Positions 15,779-25,796 of a stretch of DNA of 64,000 bases are shown here, in pieces. Source of the stretch: DASPWW01 sp963803425 (lineage in GTDB: Bacteria > Actinomycetota > Thermoleophilia > Solirubrobacterales > 70-9); NCBI GenBank assembly GCA_963803425.1, contig CAWDMA010000001.1, positions 372,001 through 436,000 of the forward strand, given 5' to 3'. The position numbers and the translations under genes were made by a program. The notes under the pieces are model-generated. The model searched no databases, was not told where the DNA came from, and saw nothing but the letters and a program-made list of their open reading frames with translations. Position 1 is the stretch's first letter; each line of letters starts with the position of its first letter.

Positions 15779-18031
15779 TCAGCCCGACAGAAGTCCGAGC
15801 TCGCGGGCGCGTTTGACCGCATCAGCGCGCGAGCGGACGTCGAGCTTGCGATAGATCGACATCGCATGCGACTTCACCGTGTGTCGTGAGATGTAGAGGC
15901 GCTCGCCGATCTCCCGAAAGGAGAGGTGGGTGGTGAGGAGGGGGAGCACGCGCAACTCGGCGGCGGTCAGGGTCGAGGCGCCGGGGGTCCGCACCCTCAC
16001 CGACTCGAGCTTCAGGCGGAGATCCTCCGCGTCCGTGGCGAGCGTCCCGAAGTCCGACCCCCGGCGCATCAGCGTCTCGACCTCCCGGAGCAGCGTCCTC
16101 GCACCCGCGGCATCCGCGAGCGAGGCGTACGCGCGCGCAAGCTCGAGCCGGGTGTGGATCGAGAAGGCGCCCATCGCGCGGGTGAGGCGAGGCCGCAGGG
16201 GTTGTGCGCGCGCCAGCAGCTCTTCGGCCCGCCCGGTCTCGCCGCGGTGGATCGCGACGCGGGCCGCCTCCGCGTACACGATCGTATTCGGCGGGTAGTC
16301 CTCCATCCGCGCCCGGCGCACGACCGCGATCGCCTCGTCGGCGAGCGCCTCCGCCTCCCCCCATTCACCCGTGTCCGCGGCCAGCGAAGCCCGCTTTGCG
16401 AGAGCCAGCGTGACGACGTTCCATCCCTGCGTGGCCCGCCCGGACTCGGCGGCGTCGTCGAACAGATCGCCGGCGCGGTCGTGATCGCCCCGCAGGCGGT
16501 GGGCGAGTCCGAGCAGCAGTGCCGCAGTGGGCCAGAACGGGTCCGCGCGCCCGAAGCGGTCGGCGGCGAGCTGCGCGTCTGTCCGCATTCGCTCCGGGCC
16601 GTGGCGGCACTCCGAGGCGCGCAGCGTCGCGAGCATCGCCTCGACGAAGGCATCGCCCTCCGACGGGCGATTGTCGAGCAGCGCGCGCTCGGCCAGGTCG
16701 GCCCACCGCTCCGCCTCGCTCGGATGCCCCCGGATCGCGCTCAGCCACGCACCCATGACGGCGACCGTGGGGTTTCGGTCCAGGCCGCCGTGCCGCTCCA
16801 GCCACTCCATCCAGCGCTCGACGGTGAGCGCGCGCCCCTGCTCGTACTGGGCCCGCGAGTACGCGATCACGAGTCCGGCGACGCGGTCCACGTCCCCCGC
16901 CGCCTGGGCGTACGCGACCGCCGCCACCTGCTCGGCGTTCGACGCGCACCACTCGGAGCCGCGGAGCAGGAGCTCGGCCGCGAGCTCGGGCTCGGCGCGC
17001 TCGAGCTCGGCGCGAAGCAGGTCCCGGAACAGGTGGTGGTAGCGGTACCAGCCGCGGTTCCGATCCAGGGCCGCGACGAATCGGTTGGAGCGATGCTGCG
17101 CCTCCAGCATCTCCGCGGAGCCCTCCGATTCGAGCACCGCGTCGCACAACGCTCCGGACATGCGGTCGAGCACGGACGTCCGGGTGAGGAATCGAAGCTC
17201 GTCCTGGGGAAGGCCGGACAGCACCTCCGAGCGCAGGTATTCGGCGACGAAGCGGTCATCGCCTCGGAAGGGGGTCGCGTCCTCGATGTTGGAGGTCCCG
17301 GCCAGCGAGGCCAGGTAGAGGCCGGCGGGCCACCCCTCCGTGAGCTCGACGAGCCTCGCGACCTGGGCGTCCTCGAATCTCGCCTCGGTACCCCGGATCA
17401 GCTCAGCGGCCTCACGCTGGTCCATCCGGAGATGGTCGGGTCCGATCTCAGCGACCACGCCCCGCGCGCGCAGCGCCGCGACCCGGGCCGGGGGCTCGCC
17501 GCGGCCGGCCAAAGCCATTCGTGAGCCCTCGGGAACGTGCTCGATCAGCATCCCGATCGTGTCGAGGCACGTCTGGGCGGTGAGCAGATGCAGGTCGTCG
17601 AGCACGAGCGCGAACGGCTCTGCCGCCGCCATCGCGGCGCCGAGGCGCGGGACGACCGTCACCTCGATCGAGGTCTCCGCCGAGGCGAGCGCGTCGAAGA
17701 CGGCGGGGTCGAGCGGCGACAGCCGGTCGAGCGCGCTCGCGATGTAGCCCAGCATGACAACGGGATCGTTGTCGTGGTCGTCGAGGGTCACCCATGCGAA
17801 CGGCACCCGAGCGCGCCCTGCCCATTGCGTCAGCAGCGTCGTCTTCCCATACCCGGGCGGGCCCGTCACGCTCACGATCGGCGCGGCCCGTGGTCGCTGG
17901 AGCCGATCGATCAGGTCGGCCCGGATCACGGTGCTGGCGGGCGTCTGAGGGGGGCGGAGCTTCGACTCGACCAGCTCGGGCCGCGGCGAGGCACGCTCCG
18001 CCACGGGCGCGGTGTCTGCAGTGCTCGTCAC
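15779..18031 (-). CDS. MalT-like LuxR-family transcriptional regulator
   Basis: 750 residues. The N-terminal third is a STAND-type ATPase with Walker A GPPGYGKTT (residues 57-65) and a Walker B-like ALVLDDLHLL. The middle is a long helical repeat region, probably TPR. The last 65 residues are a LuxR-type helix-turn-helix (LTAAELRVLPLL, then FREIGERLYISRHTVKSHAMSIYRKLDV). Such LAL/MalT regulators bind an inducer and ATP and activate nearby operons. Start GTG 18031 gives a normal N-terminus ahead of LVESKLRPP; the open frame upstream belongs to another gene. The gene sits directly beside the CMD-like gene and its 23-bp element. Confidence 0.9.
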   Translation of the reverse strand: MTSTADTAPVAERASPRPELVESKLRPPQTPASTVIRADLIDRLQRPRAAPIVSVTGPPGYGKTTLLTQWAGRARVPFAWVTLDDHDNDPVVMLGYIASALDRLSPLDPAVFDALASAETSIEVTVVPRLGAAMAAAEPFALVLDDLHLLTAQTCLDTIGMLIEHVPEGSRMALAGRGEPPARVAALRARGVVAEIGPDHLRMDQREAAELIRGTEARFEDAQVARLVELTEGWPAGLYLASLAGTSNIEDATPFRGDDRFVAEYLRSEVLSGLPQDELRFLTRTSVLDRMSGALCDAVLESEGSAEMLEAQHRSNRFVAALDRNRGWYRYHHLFRDLLRAELERAEPELAAELLLRGSEWCASNAEQVAAVAYAQAAGDVDRVAGLVIAYSRAQYEQGRALTVERWMEWLERHGGLDRNPTVAVMGAWLSAIRGHPSEAERWADLAERALLDNRPSEGDAFVEAMLATLRASECRHGPERMRTDAQLAADRFGRADPFWPTAALLLGLAHRLRGDHDRAGDLFDDAAESGRATQGWNVVTLALAKRASLAADTGEWGEAEALADEAIAVVRRARMEDYPPNTIVYAEAARVAIHRGETGRAEELLARAQPLRPRLTRAMGAFSIHTRLELARAYASLADAAGARTLLREVETLMRRGSDFGTLATDAEDLRLKLESVRVRTPGASTLTAAELRVLPLLTTHLSFREIGERLYISRHTVKSHAMSIYRKLDVRSRADAVKRARELGLLSG

Positions 18032-18065
18032 CCGGCCCAGCCTAACGCCGGACCGGTGGCTCAGC

Positions 18066-18439
18066 TCAGAAGGAGCACGGGCATCCGGGCGGGACCCCGA
18101 AGTCGGCGACGAACTTCTTGCCCTCGTCTTCGTCTTGCAGCTGCCGGGCGGATCGCAGATCTGAAGGCACTTGGTCTTCGCCTGCGCGTTGCTGTCGGCC
18201 CAGTGCTTCCACCTCTTCAGCTTCGCGACGACGATGTAGCCGGCGCTGCCGCCGAGCACGGACTCGCCCGGCTTCTTGACGGCCTCGAACCGGCGAATCG
18301 GGCCGAAGCTCTTGATCACGACGCTCCCGATCGCGTACGTGGAGCCGGGGCTGGCCGCGTTGGCGCCGCCGGCCGTCAGCGCGCCCGTGACGAGCGCGAT
18401 CGCGAGCACGAGCGCGATCCGTCGACAGATTCCCCTCAC
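18066..18439 (-). pseudogene. Small secreted Cys-containing protein with one frameshift
   Basis: GTG 18439 follows a strong GGGAGGGAG ribosome site and starts a signal peptide (RIALVLAIALVTGALTAGGANAA). The mature part runs through VVIKSFGPIRRFEAVKKPG and CLQICDPPGSC. Then the frame must shift: as written it fuses in frame to the regulator gene, but inserting one G near 18143 gives DEDEGKKFVADFGVPPGCPCSF and a stop at 18066. The four to five Cys suggest disulfides. The span of 374 nt is one short of a codon multiple, as expected for a single deletion. Function unknown. Confidence 0.65.
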
Positions 18440-18533
18440 CGGGTCTCCCTCCCGCTGCTGAGTTGGCGACTCTCCCCGGCCCCGGCGCGGGAAGCTATCA
18501 GCAGGTGCCGGTGGGGATACCCTGCGATGCCGG

Positions 18534-19697
18534 ATGGAGGGCACGGTGGCACGCAGCGCCCCCTCGGCGCGGGTCACGATCGCGGTCGCGCTCGTCGGCC
18601 TCAGCAGCGCGTGGAACGCCGGCACCGTCGGTCCGGTGGCGACCGATGTCGCGAACTCGTTCGACGTCTCGCTCGCGGTCGTCGGGCTGCTCTCGGGGAC
18701 GTGCTTCTTCGCCGCGTCCGTGGTCGGGCTGGTGTTCGCCGCTCGCATCGGCGAGCGGATCGGGATCGTCGCCGGGCTCCGGCTCGGCACCGTGTTGACG
18801 ATCGCCGGAAACGCGCTGTTCGCGATCTCGCCCCTGTTCGTCGGCGCGGCGATCGGGCGGATCCTGCCCGGACTCGGCTTCGCGCTCGCGAACTCGCTCG
18901 GGGCGGTGTGGGCGAGACAGTCCGGCGGAGTGACGCTGGTCGGCGTGTTCGGGGCGTCGATCCAACTCGGGATCGCGGGGGCGCTGCTGACCGGGAGCGC
19001 CCTCTCCGACAGCGACGTGCACTGGCGGATCGGGTTCGCGATCGCCGCGGCGATCGGAGTCGCGGCGCTGGTCGCGATCCCCTCGCGCGGAGCCGGTGCG
19101 CCGCCGACGCCTCCGGCGCTCACCGCGTTCATCTCGGCGGCGATTCGCCGCGCCCGCGTGTACCGGCTGGCGCTCCTGTTCATGTCGATCTACGGCGTCC
19201 CGATGGTCCTCGGCGCGTGGTTGATCGAGTACCTGAACCGCGACGGGGACGTCGGCAAGACCGCTGCCGGCGTCGCCGCGTTCGTGCTGTTCGGGCTGTC
19301 TGCGGCGGTCCGCATCCTCGGAGCCCACCTCAGCCGGCGCGGGGTGCCGCACCAGCTCCTCTGCGGGATCCTCGCGCTCGCCGCCGTAGGGCTCGCGGCG
19401 CTCGCGCTCGAGCCGACCGAGGCGGTCGCGTTCGCGAGCGTCGTCGTCGCGTCGGTCGGGTTCGGGATCCCGTACGCGACCGCGCTCACCGAGGCGCAGG
19501 AGCTGTACCCGGAGAGCCCCTCCGAGCCGGTCGCGCTGATGACGCTGGTCGCGCTGATCCCGCCGATGATCGTGGTCCCGATCGTCGGGCACGCGCTCGG
19601 ATCCGATCACGGCGACATCGCATTCGGGGCGCTCGCGGCATTCGTGGTACTCGCCGCGGTGGCGAACCTGCGGCGGACAGGGATCGCGGTGCGATGA
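18534..19697 (+). CDS. MFS transporter
   Basis: 387 residues with about 12 membrane helices. The first half shows the MFS layout with a short basic loop between helices 2 and 3 (FAARIGERIGIVAGLRLG), and the second half repeats the pattern. It resembles CynX/NimT-like or sugar-efflux permeases in size, but no substrate motif is evident. ATG 18534 overlaps no upstream gene; GTG 18546 is an alternative. It is divergent from the secreted gene at 18439 with 94 bp between. Confidence 0.8.
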   Translation: MEGTVARSAPSARVTIAVALVGLSSAWNAGTVGPVATDVANSFDVSLAVVGLLSGTCFFAASVVGLVFAARIGERIGIVAGLRLGTVLTIAGNALFAISPLFVGAAIGRILPGLGFALANSLGAVWARQSGGVTLVGVFGASIQLGIAGALLTGSALSDSDVHWRIGFAIAAAIGVAALVAIPSRGAGAPPTPPALTAFISAAIRRARVYRLALLFMSIYGVPMVLGAWLIEYLNRDGDVGKTAAGVAAFVLFGLSAAVRILGAHLSRRGVPHQLLCGILALAAVGLAALALEPTEAVAFASVVVASVGFGIPYATALTEAQELYPESPSEPVALMTLVALIPPMIVVPIVGHALGSDHGDIAFGALAAFVVLAAVANLRRTGIAVR

Positions 19698-19723
19698 GGC
19701 GCTCGGCGGCGTAGCCTTTGCGC

Positions 19724-20122
19724 ATGAGCGGGGACCGTCGAGCGATTCACGCCCCCGGGGCGCCAGAAGCCGTCGGCGCGTACTCGCATGCGGTGGCCGC
19801 GGGCGGACTGCTGTTCTGCTCCGGGCAGGTGCCGCTCGATCCGGACAGCGGGGAGCTGGTCGAGGGTGACGCAGGCGCGCAGGCGAGGCGCTGCCTGCAG
19901 AGCCTCGACGCGGTGTGCGAGGCGGCCGCGGCGCGCCTCGCCGAGGCGACGCTCGTCACCCTGTACCTGACCGACCTCGCGGCCGACTTCCCGGCGGTGA
20001 ACGAGATCTACGCTGCTCATTTCCCCGCCGCCGCGCCGCCGGCCCGAGTCGCGGTTGGCGTCGCCGCGCTCCCGAAGGGCGCGAGCGTGGAGATCGCAGC
20101 GATCGTGGCACTCCCGGAGTAG
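19724..20122 (+). CDS. RidA-family reactive intermediate deaminase
   Basis: 132 residues of the YjgF/RidA fold. The start (AIHAPGAPEAVGAYSHAV), the LLFCSGQVPLDP segment and the closing ARVAVGVAALPKGASVEIAAI carry the family pattern, including the Arg that binds the substrate carboxylate and the Glu at the end. RidA hydrolyses the 2-aminoacrylate or 2-iminobutanoate released by threonine/serine dehydratases. It ends only 3 bp before the threonine dehydratase gene, which fits exactly. ATG 19724 is preferred to TTG 19718. Confidence 0.92.
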   Translation: MSGDRRAIHAPGAPEAVGAYSHAVAAGGLLFCSGQVPLDPDSGELVEGDAGAQARRCLQSLDAVCEAAAARLAEATLVTLYLTDLAADFPAVNEIYAAHFPAAAPPARVAVGVAALPKGASVEIAAIVALPE

Positions 20123-20125
20123 CCC

Positions 20126-21367
20126 GTGTCGACCGCGGGCGCGGAGGCGGTGACGGCGGAGGACGTCGCCGCCGCGGCCGCGACGATCGAGGGGCTCGTC
20201 CGCGACACGCCGATCCTCGCCTCGGGAGAGTTGTCGCGCCGGGTCAACTCCCCGGTGCGGCTGAAGGCCGAGAACCTGCAGCTGACCGGCTCGTTCAAGA
20301 TCCGCGGAGCCTCGTACAAGCTGTCGAGGCTCGGCGCCGACGAGCGGGCTGCCGGGGTCGTTGCCGCCAGCGCGGGCAACCACGCGCAGGCGGTGGCGCT
20401 CGCCGCGCGCCGGCTCGGCGTCGGCGCGACCCTGTGCATGCCGGAGGGCGCCGCGCTCGCGAAGATCGCGGCGGTTCGCCAATACGGCGGGGAGGTGCGA
20501 CTGGTCGCCGGGTCCTACGAGGAGGCAGGCGAGGCGGCGCGCGAGTTGGCCGCCGGCGGGATGACCCTCGTGCACGCGTTCGACGATCCGGAGATCGTCG
20601 CCGGTCAGGGCACGATCGGCCTGGAGATCGCCGATCAGCTTCCGGACCTCCGCCTCGTCGTAGTCCCGCTCGGCGGGGGTGGGCTCGCATCCGGGGTGGC
20701 GATCGCCCTGAAGTCGCAGCTCGACGGGGTCCGGGTGGTCGGCGTTCAGGCGGAGGGCTTCGCCCCGTACCTGTCGTCGATCGCGGACAGCAGCCAGATC
20801 GGCGCTCCCCCGGTTCGCACGATCGCGGACGGAATCGCGATCAAGCGGCCGGGCGACGTCACGTCGCCGTTGGTGGAGCGCCACATCGACGAGGTCGTGA
20901 CGGTGTCCGACGACGAGATCGCGGAGGCGATCGTGCTGCTCGTGGAGCGGGCGAAGCTCGTCGCCGAGGGCGCGGGCGCGGCCGCCGTCGCGGCGTTGAT
21001 GCAGGGCAAGGTGGCCCCACCCGCGTCGGGCTCCGTATGCGCGGTGATCTCAGGCGGCAACGTCGACGCCTCGCTGCTCGCCGAGTGCATCCGCCTCGGG
21101 GAGACCGCGGCGGCGCGCCGGATCGTCCTCACCACGGTTCTCCCAGATCGCCCCGGGGCGCTCGCGGGTCTGCTTCGCGTCGTCGCGAGCCAGGGGGTGA
21201 ACGTCGTCGACGTCGAGCATCTGCGCGACGGCGTCGACCTGCACGTCCGCGAGACCGCGATCCAGCTCGTCCTGCAGACGGACGGCACCGACCACTGCGA
21301 CCGGCTGCTTGCGGCCGTACGCGACAAGGGGTTCAGCGTCCGCGTCGCAACCCAGCGGCCCGCGTGA
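20126..21367 (+). CDS. ilvA: Threonine ammonia-lyase (threonine dehydratase)
   Basis: 413 residues. PLP Lys is in LTGSFKIRGA, Asn of the PLP-phosphate region in SAGNHAQ, and the Gly loop in PLGGGGLASG. A single ACT-like regulatory domain (about 75 residues, LPDRPGALAGLLRVVASQGVNVVDVEH) forms the C-terminus. The single ACT domain and length are those of the shorter catabolic/biosynthetic threonine dehydratases found in actinobacteria. It deaminates threonine to 2-oxobutanoate, the first step to isoleucine. GTG start, 3 bp after the RidA gene, so the pair is an operon. Confidence 0.9.
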   Translation: MSTAGAEAVTAEDVAAAAATIEGLVRDTPILASGELSRRVNSPVRLKAENLQLTGSFKIRGASYKLSRLGADERAAGVVAASAGNHAQAVALAARRLGVGATLCMPEGAALAKIAAVRQYGGEVRLVAGSYEEAGEAARELAAGGMTLVHAFDDPEIVAGQGTIGLEIADQLPDLRLVVVPLGGGGLASGVAIALKSQLDGVRVVGVQAEGFAPYLSSIADSSQIGAPPVRTIADGIAIKRPGDVTSPLVERHIDEVVTVSDDEIAEAIVLLVERAKLVAEGAGAAAVAALMQGKVAPPASGSVCAVISGGNVDASLLAECIRLGETAAARRIVLTTVLPDRPGALAGLLRVVASQGVNVVDVEHLRDGVDLHVRETAIQLVLQTDGTDHCDRLLAAVRDKGFSVRVATQRPA

Positions 21368-21386
21368 TGTGAGAAGCTTGCGCACG

Positions 21387-23658
21387 ATGGAGCCCAGGGA
21401 TGGGAACTCGTCGGGCATGGGCAGGCGGGCTGCAGGGGTCGCCGCTGTCGCGCTGGCGTTCGCCTTCGCGGCGCCGAGCGCGTTCGCCGGGCTCCTCGCC
21501 CCGGCCGCCGGCCTGACCGCGCGGGGCAGCGTCGAGCAGGTCCAGGTCACGGGCGCGACGCCGGGCGCGAAGGTGAAGCTCCTTCGGCGCGGCGACAAGG
21601 TCGATTCAGACCTCGCCAGTGAGCTCGGTGGCGTCGTGTTCCGGCACGTCGAGCCCGGTCGCGGGTATCGCGTCACCGAGCCCGGAAGCGGCTCGAAGAG
21701 CGCGTCGGTCCGGGTGCTCACCGATCGCTCGAAGCCGCCCACCAAGTCGATCTATGACCAGAGCCTCGCCGACGGGTACGGCTATCTGACCACACGCGAC
21801 GGCACGAAGCTCGCGATCGACGTCCACCTTCCCGGTCCGCCGTCCGACGGGCCGTACCCGGCGCTGGTCGAGTACTCCGGGTACGGGTATGCGGACCCGG
21901 CGGGGCCGGAGAGCGGGATCCAGCCGGTCGCCGAGCCTGCTCGGCTACGCGGTCGTGGACGTGAACATGCGCGGCACCGGCTGCTCGGGCGGCGCGTTCG
22001 ACTACTTCGAGCGGCTCCAGGCGCTGGACGGCTACGACGTCGTCGAGACCGTCGCCCGCCAGCCCTGGGTGATGAACGGGAAGGTCGGGATGATGGGGAT
22101 CTCCTACGGCGGGATCAGCCAGCTGTTCGTCGCCGCCACCAGGCCCCCGAGTCTCGCCGCGATCACGCCGCTGTCCGTGATCGACAACACCCAGACCACG
22201 CTGTACCCGGGCGGCATCCTGAACACGGGCTTCGCGCTCGAGTGGGCCAAGGACCGCGTCGATGACTCCCAGGCCGCGGGTCCCGACTCCGGCCAGCCGT
22301 GGGCGTGGAAGCGGATCGAGGGCGGGGACGAGACCTGCAAGGCGAACCAGGCCCTCCACCCCGAGGCGACCGACCTGCTCGCGAAGACGCGCAACAACAA
22401 CTTCTACCGACCGCGCGTCGCCGACCCGCTGGCGCCGGTCAAGTTCGTGAAGAAGATCGACGTGCCCGTCTACCTCGCCTGCCAGTGGGAGGACGAGCAG
22501 ACGGGCGGCCACTGCCCCGCCCTGGCGCGGCGGTTCAAGGGCACGGACCGGAAGTGGTTCACGTTCACCAACGGCGCCCACTCCGACTCGCTCGACCCCG
22601 AGACCTTCAACAGATGGTTCGACTTCATGGAGCTGTACGTGGCCGGTCGCAAGCCGGAGCTGCCTCCCGGCGTCCGCGGCAGCGCCTCGCTCCTGTACGC
22701 CGCGCTGATGGGCGTCCCCGGGGTCGAGCTGCCCGACGACCCGATCCAGCGCCAGCCCGACTTCGACTCGGCGCTCTCCGCCTTCGAGGATCTCCCCGAG
22801 GCGCGGGTGCTGTTCGAGAACGGCGCCGGCAGCAGCCGGCCGGGCGCTCCGCTGCCCTCCTTCGAGGCCTCCTTCAAGCGATTCCCGCCGCCCGGCGTGA
22901 AGGCGCGCTCCTGGTTCCTCGGAAGCGGGGGCAAGCTCGCTGACCGGCCCGCGAAGTCGGGCGCCGACCGGTTCGTGTGGGACCCCAAGGCGCGCCCGCC
23001 GACCGACTTCAGCGGCGACACGGGCTCGGGCCCGGGAGGGCTGTGGACCGCCTCGCCCGACTACGAGTGGACGCAGAGTGCCGACGGCCGCGCCCTGTCG
23101 TATGTGACGCCGCCGGTCGGCAGGGACACTACGGTGCTGGGCGCGGGCGCGGTGCAGCTGTGGGTGCGCTCCTCCGCTCCCAACGTCGACCTGCAGGCGA
23201 CGGTCTCGGATGTCCGGCCCGACGGCAAGGAGACCTTCGTGCAGGGCGGGTGGCTGCGCACCGACGCGCGCAAGCTGGCCGCGGGCCGCAGCACCCTGCT
23301 GGAGCCCTACCCGACCTACCGCGAGGACGACCTCAAGACCCTGAAGCGGGGACGCTGGGTGAAGGTCGTGATCCCGCTCTACTACGAGGGGCACGTCTAC
23401 CGCGAGGGATCGAGCATCCGGGTGACGATCTCGGCGCCCGGCGGCGATCAGCCGATCTGGGCGTTCGCGGAGACGAAGCCGGAGGGAACGCCCCGGGTCG
23501 ACGTGGCGCATTCCCGCACCCACCGGTCGCGGCTCGTGCTCCCGGTGCTGCCCGGGCTCGACGCGCCGGGCGGGCCGCCCCCGTGTCCGGGGCTGCGCGG
23601 CGAGCCGTGCCGCGACTACGTCCCGTTCGAGAACGAGGAGCTCGGGACGGGCGGATAG
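21387..23658 (+). pseudogene. Secreted CocE/NonD (X-Pro dipeptidyl-peptidase S15) family hydrolase, one frameshift
   Basis: About 757 residues if repaired. A signal peptide (VAAVALAFAFAAPSAFAG) and a small N-terminal domain precede the alpha/beta hydrolase fold; the nucleophile is in MMGISYGG and the His in FTNGAHSD. The C-terminal jelly-roll domain is complete. The frame changes once near 21925-21945: EYSGYGYADPAG ends one frame and LLGYAVVDVNMRGTGCSGG begins the next, consistent with one extra base. The family hydrolyses peptides or esters; the exact substrate is unknown. Without correction the product would stop before the catalytic serine. Confidence 0.8.
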
Positions 23659-23721
23659 CGCCCGACCTCGCGGCGGCTGGTAGCTTTCGGCCCTGATGGG
23701 GAGACGGGTTGGTTTGGCGCC

Positions 23722-24099
23722 GTGTTGGCTTGCGTTGTCGTCGTGCTCGGGCTGGCCGCGTCGGGATGCGGCAAGCCGGACTACTGCTCGGACGCCGACA
23801 ACCTGCAGTCCGCCGCCGGCACCCTGAAGAGCGACGTGACCAGCGCCAACGTCTCGGCGATCTCCTCTGACGTGGACACCGTCCAGTCCGACCTGAACAC
23901 CGTGGTCGACTCGGCCAAGTCCGACTTCCCGGACGAGACCAACGCAATCGAGTCATCCGTCTCGGACCTGAGCACGGCCGTCCAGAAGCTCCCGTCTTCG
24001 CCCGGCGCGAGCGACCTGGCGACCGTGGCCGCGGACGTCGCGTCGGTGGTGAGCGCGGTCGACAACTTCAAGAGCGCCACCGGCTCGAAGTGCGACTAG
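23722..24099 (+). CDS. Small lipoprotein, unknown function
   Basis: 125 residues with a lipobox (GLAASGC) close to the N-terminus and a helical Ser/Asp/Val-rich body ending in FKSATGSKCD. Starting at GTG 23722 leaves the signal peptide without its positive N-terminus. An ATG at 23696 (MGRRVG) would supply one but is in another frame, so a one-base deletion between 23710 and 23722 is suspected. A conserved Cys occurs near each end of the mature chain. Function unknown. Confidence 0.65.
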   Translation: MLACVVVVLGLAASGCGKPDYCSDADNLQSAAGTLKSDVTSANVSAISSDVDTVQSDLNTVVDSAKSDFPDETNAIESSVSDLSTAVQKLPSSPGASDLATVAADVASVVSAVDNFKSATGSKCD

Positions 24100-24103
24100 C
24101 GGC

Positions 24104-24976
24104 CTAGCCGCCCCCCGACTCGAGCCGCTCCGCGAGCCGCTCCATCCCGCGGGCGCGTGCGGCGGCAGCGGCGCAGGCGCGGTCGAGCGGACGGTCCGGC
24201 GGCCGCTTCACGCCGGCGTCGCGCAGCGTGGCGATCTCCCGGTAGGCGAGCAGATCGTCGCGGGCGTCGAGCAGCGCCGTGCGCAGCTTCGGGCGCGAGA
24301 TCCCGATCGCGGCATCCAGCACCCCCTCGAGCGAGTCGTGCTCGCGGAGCAGCTCCGCGGCGGTCTTCTCGCCGATGCCCTTGGCGCCGGGGATCCCGTC
24401 GGATGGGTCGCCGCGCAGCGCGATGAAGTCGGGAACGAGCCGCGGCGGGATCCCGTAGCGGCGCTCCACCTCGGCGGGGTCGACCTGCTCGGCCCCGCGG
24501 GAGCCGGTCTTCACGTACAGGACGTGGACGCGGTCGGTAGCGCACTGGTACATGTCGCGGTCGCCGGTCAGGATCAGGGCGCGGCCGCCGCCCTCCTCCT
24601 CCAGCTCCGCGTAGCTGCCGAGCAGGTCGTCGGCCTCGAGCGTCTCCGAGACGGCGATCTGCCACCCGAACGCGGCGAAGAAGGCTCCGGCGTCGCCGAA
24701 CTGCGGGGCGAGCTCCTCGGGGAGGTCGTCGCGATCGGCGTGGTAGCCGTCGTACAGCTCCAGCCTGTACTCGGCGGCGTCCGGGCCGAAGCACAGCACC
24801 ACCGCCCGCGGCTGGTGCGCCTCCACCTCGCGCAGGATCAGGTTGGCGGTGCCGAGCAGCGCGTTCACCGGCACCTCGCCAGCCCCCTCCAGTTTTCCCC
24901 TGATCGTCTTCGGGAGCGCGTAGAAGGCGCGGAACAGCATCGAGGGGGCGTCCACGACGAGCAGCGGGGCGTCCAT
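24104..24976 (-). CDS. 5'-3' exonuclease (PolA N-terminal domain-like, stand-alone)
   Basis: 290 residues. Conserved acidic residues of the FEN/PolA exonuclease are present: LLVVDAPSMLFRAFYALP, LEADDLLGSYA, LILTGDRDMYQC, then the helix-hairpin-helix DGIPGAKGIGEKTAAELL. There is no polymerase domain, so it is a free-standing RNA-primer or flap nuclease like those found beside PolA in many bacteria. The start ATG 24976 is well placed; the longer open frame beyond it is not coding. It is divergent from the enoyl-CoA hydratase gene. Confidence 0.92.
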   Translation of the reverse strand: MDAPLLVVDAPSMLFRAFYALPKTIRGKLEGAGEVPVNALLGTANLILREVEAHQPRAVVLCFGPDAAEYRLELYDGYHADRDDLPEELAPQFGDAGAFFAAFGWQIAVSETLEADDLLGSYAELEEEGGGRALILTGDRDMYQCATDRVHVLYVKTGSRGAEQVDPAEVERRYGIPPRLVPDFIALRGDPSDGIPGAKGIGEKTAAELLREHDSLEGVLDAAIGISRPKLRTALLDARDDLLAYREIATLRDAGVKRPPDRPLDRACAAAAARARGMERLAERLESGGG

Positions 24977-25016
24977 CGGGACAACGTAGTCGGCCCGGGG
25001 TCTCGTAGGCTGCGCC

Positions 25017-25796
25017 GTGATGGACGGGATCCGCACAGAGCGGCGGGGAAACGTGCTCGAGGTCACCCTCGACCGCCCCAAGGTGAACGCGATCGACTCG
25101 CAGACGAGCCGCGACCTCGGCGACGCCTTCGCCGCGTTCCGCGACGACGACGAGCTTCGCGTCGCGATCCTGACCGCGGCGGGGGAGCGGTTCTTCTCGC
25201 CGGGGTGGGACATGGTCGCCGCCCAGGAGGGCGACTCCGAGGAGTGGGGCGTCGGGGGGTTCGCCGGGCTGACGGAGATGTTCGACCTGGAGAAGCCCGT
25301 GATCGCGGCGGTGAACGGGTACGCGGCGGGCGGCGGGTTCGAGCTGGCGCTCGCGTGCGACCTGATCGTGTGCGTCCCCGAGGCGCGCTTCTCCACTCCC
25401 GAGGCGCGGGTCGGCCTGATCGCCGACGCGGGCGGCGTGTTCCGGCTCCCGAAGCGAATCCCCCGGGCGCTCGCGATGGAGATGCTGCTCACGGGCCGGC
25501 CGATCGGAGCGGAGCAGGCGCTGAAGTGGGGGCTGGTGAACCGGGTCGTGGAGCGTGACGAGCTGGTCCCGACCGCACGCGCGCTCGCCGAGGACATCGC
25601 CACGGCGGCGCCGCTCTCGGTGCGGGCGATGAAGGCGATCGTGGAGGCGACCGAGCAGGTGTCGGTCGCCCAGGGCTACCGGATGATCAGGGAGGGGAGC
25701 GTGCCCGCGTACACCCGCGCGAACGAGTCGGATGACTCGAAGGAGGGACCGAAGGCGTTCGCGGAGAAGCGCGAGCCCGTGTGGCGCGGCAGGTGA
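25017..25796 (+). CDS. Enoyl-CoA hydratase/isomerase family protein
   Basis: 259 residues of the crotonase fold. The oxyanion-hole regions are ERFFSPGWDM and NGYAAGGGFELALACD, and the later STPEARVGLIADAGG carries the acidic residue position. The GWD sequence is reminiscent of the CaiD (crotonobetainyl-CoA hydratase) subgroup, but the assignment to that substrate is inference. ATG 25020 is an alternative start one codon later. Its stop overlaps the SDR start (GTGA at 25793-25796), so it belongs to a two-gene acyl-CoA operon. Confidence 0.88.
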   Translation: MMDGIRTERRGNVLEVTLDRPKVNAIDSQTSRDLGDAFAAFRDDDELRVAILTAAGERFFSPGWDMVAAQEGDSEEWGVGGFAGLTEMFDLEKPVIAAVNGYAAGGGFELALACDLIVCVPEARFSTPEARVGLIADAGGVFRLPKRIPRALAMEMLLTGRPIGAEQALKWGLVNRVVERDELVPTARALAEDIATAAPLSVRAMKAIVEATEQVSVAQGYRMIREGSVPAYTRANESDDSKEGPKAFAEKREPVWRGR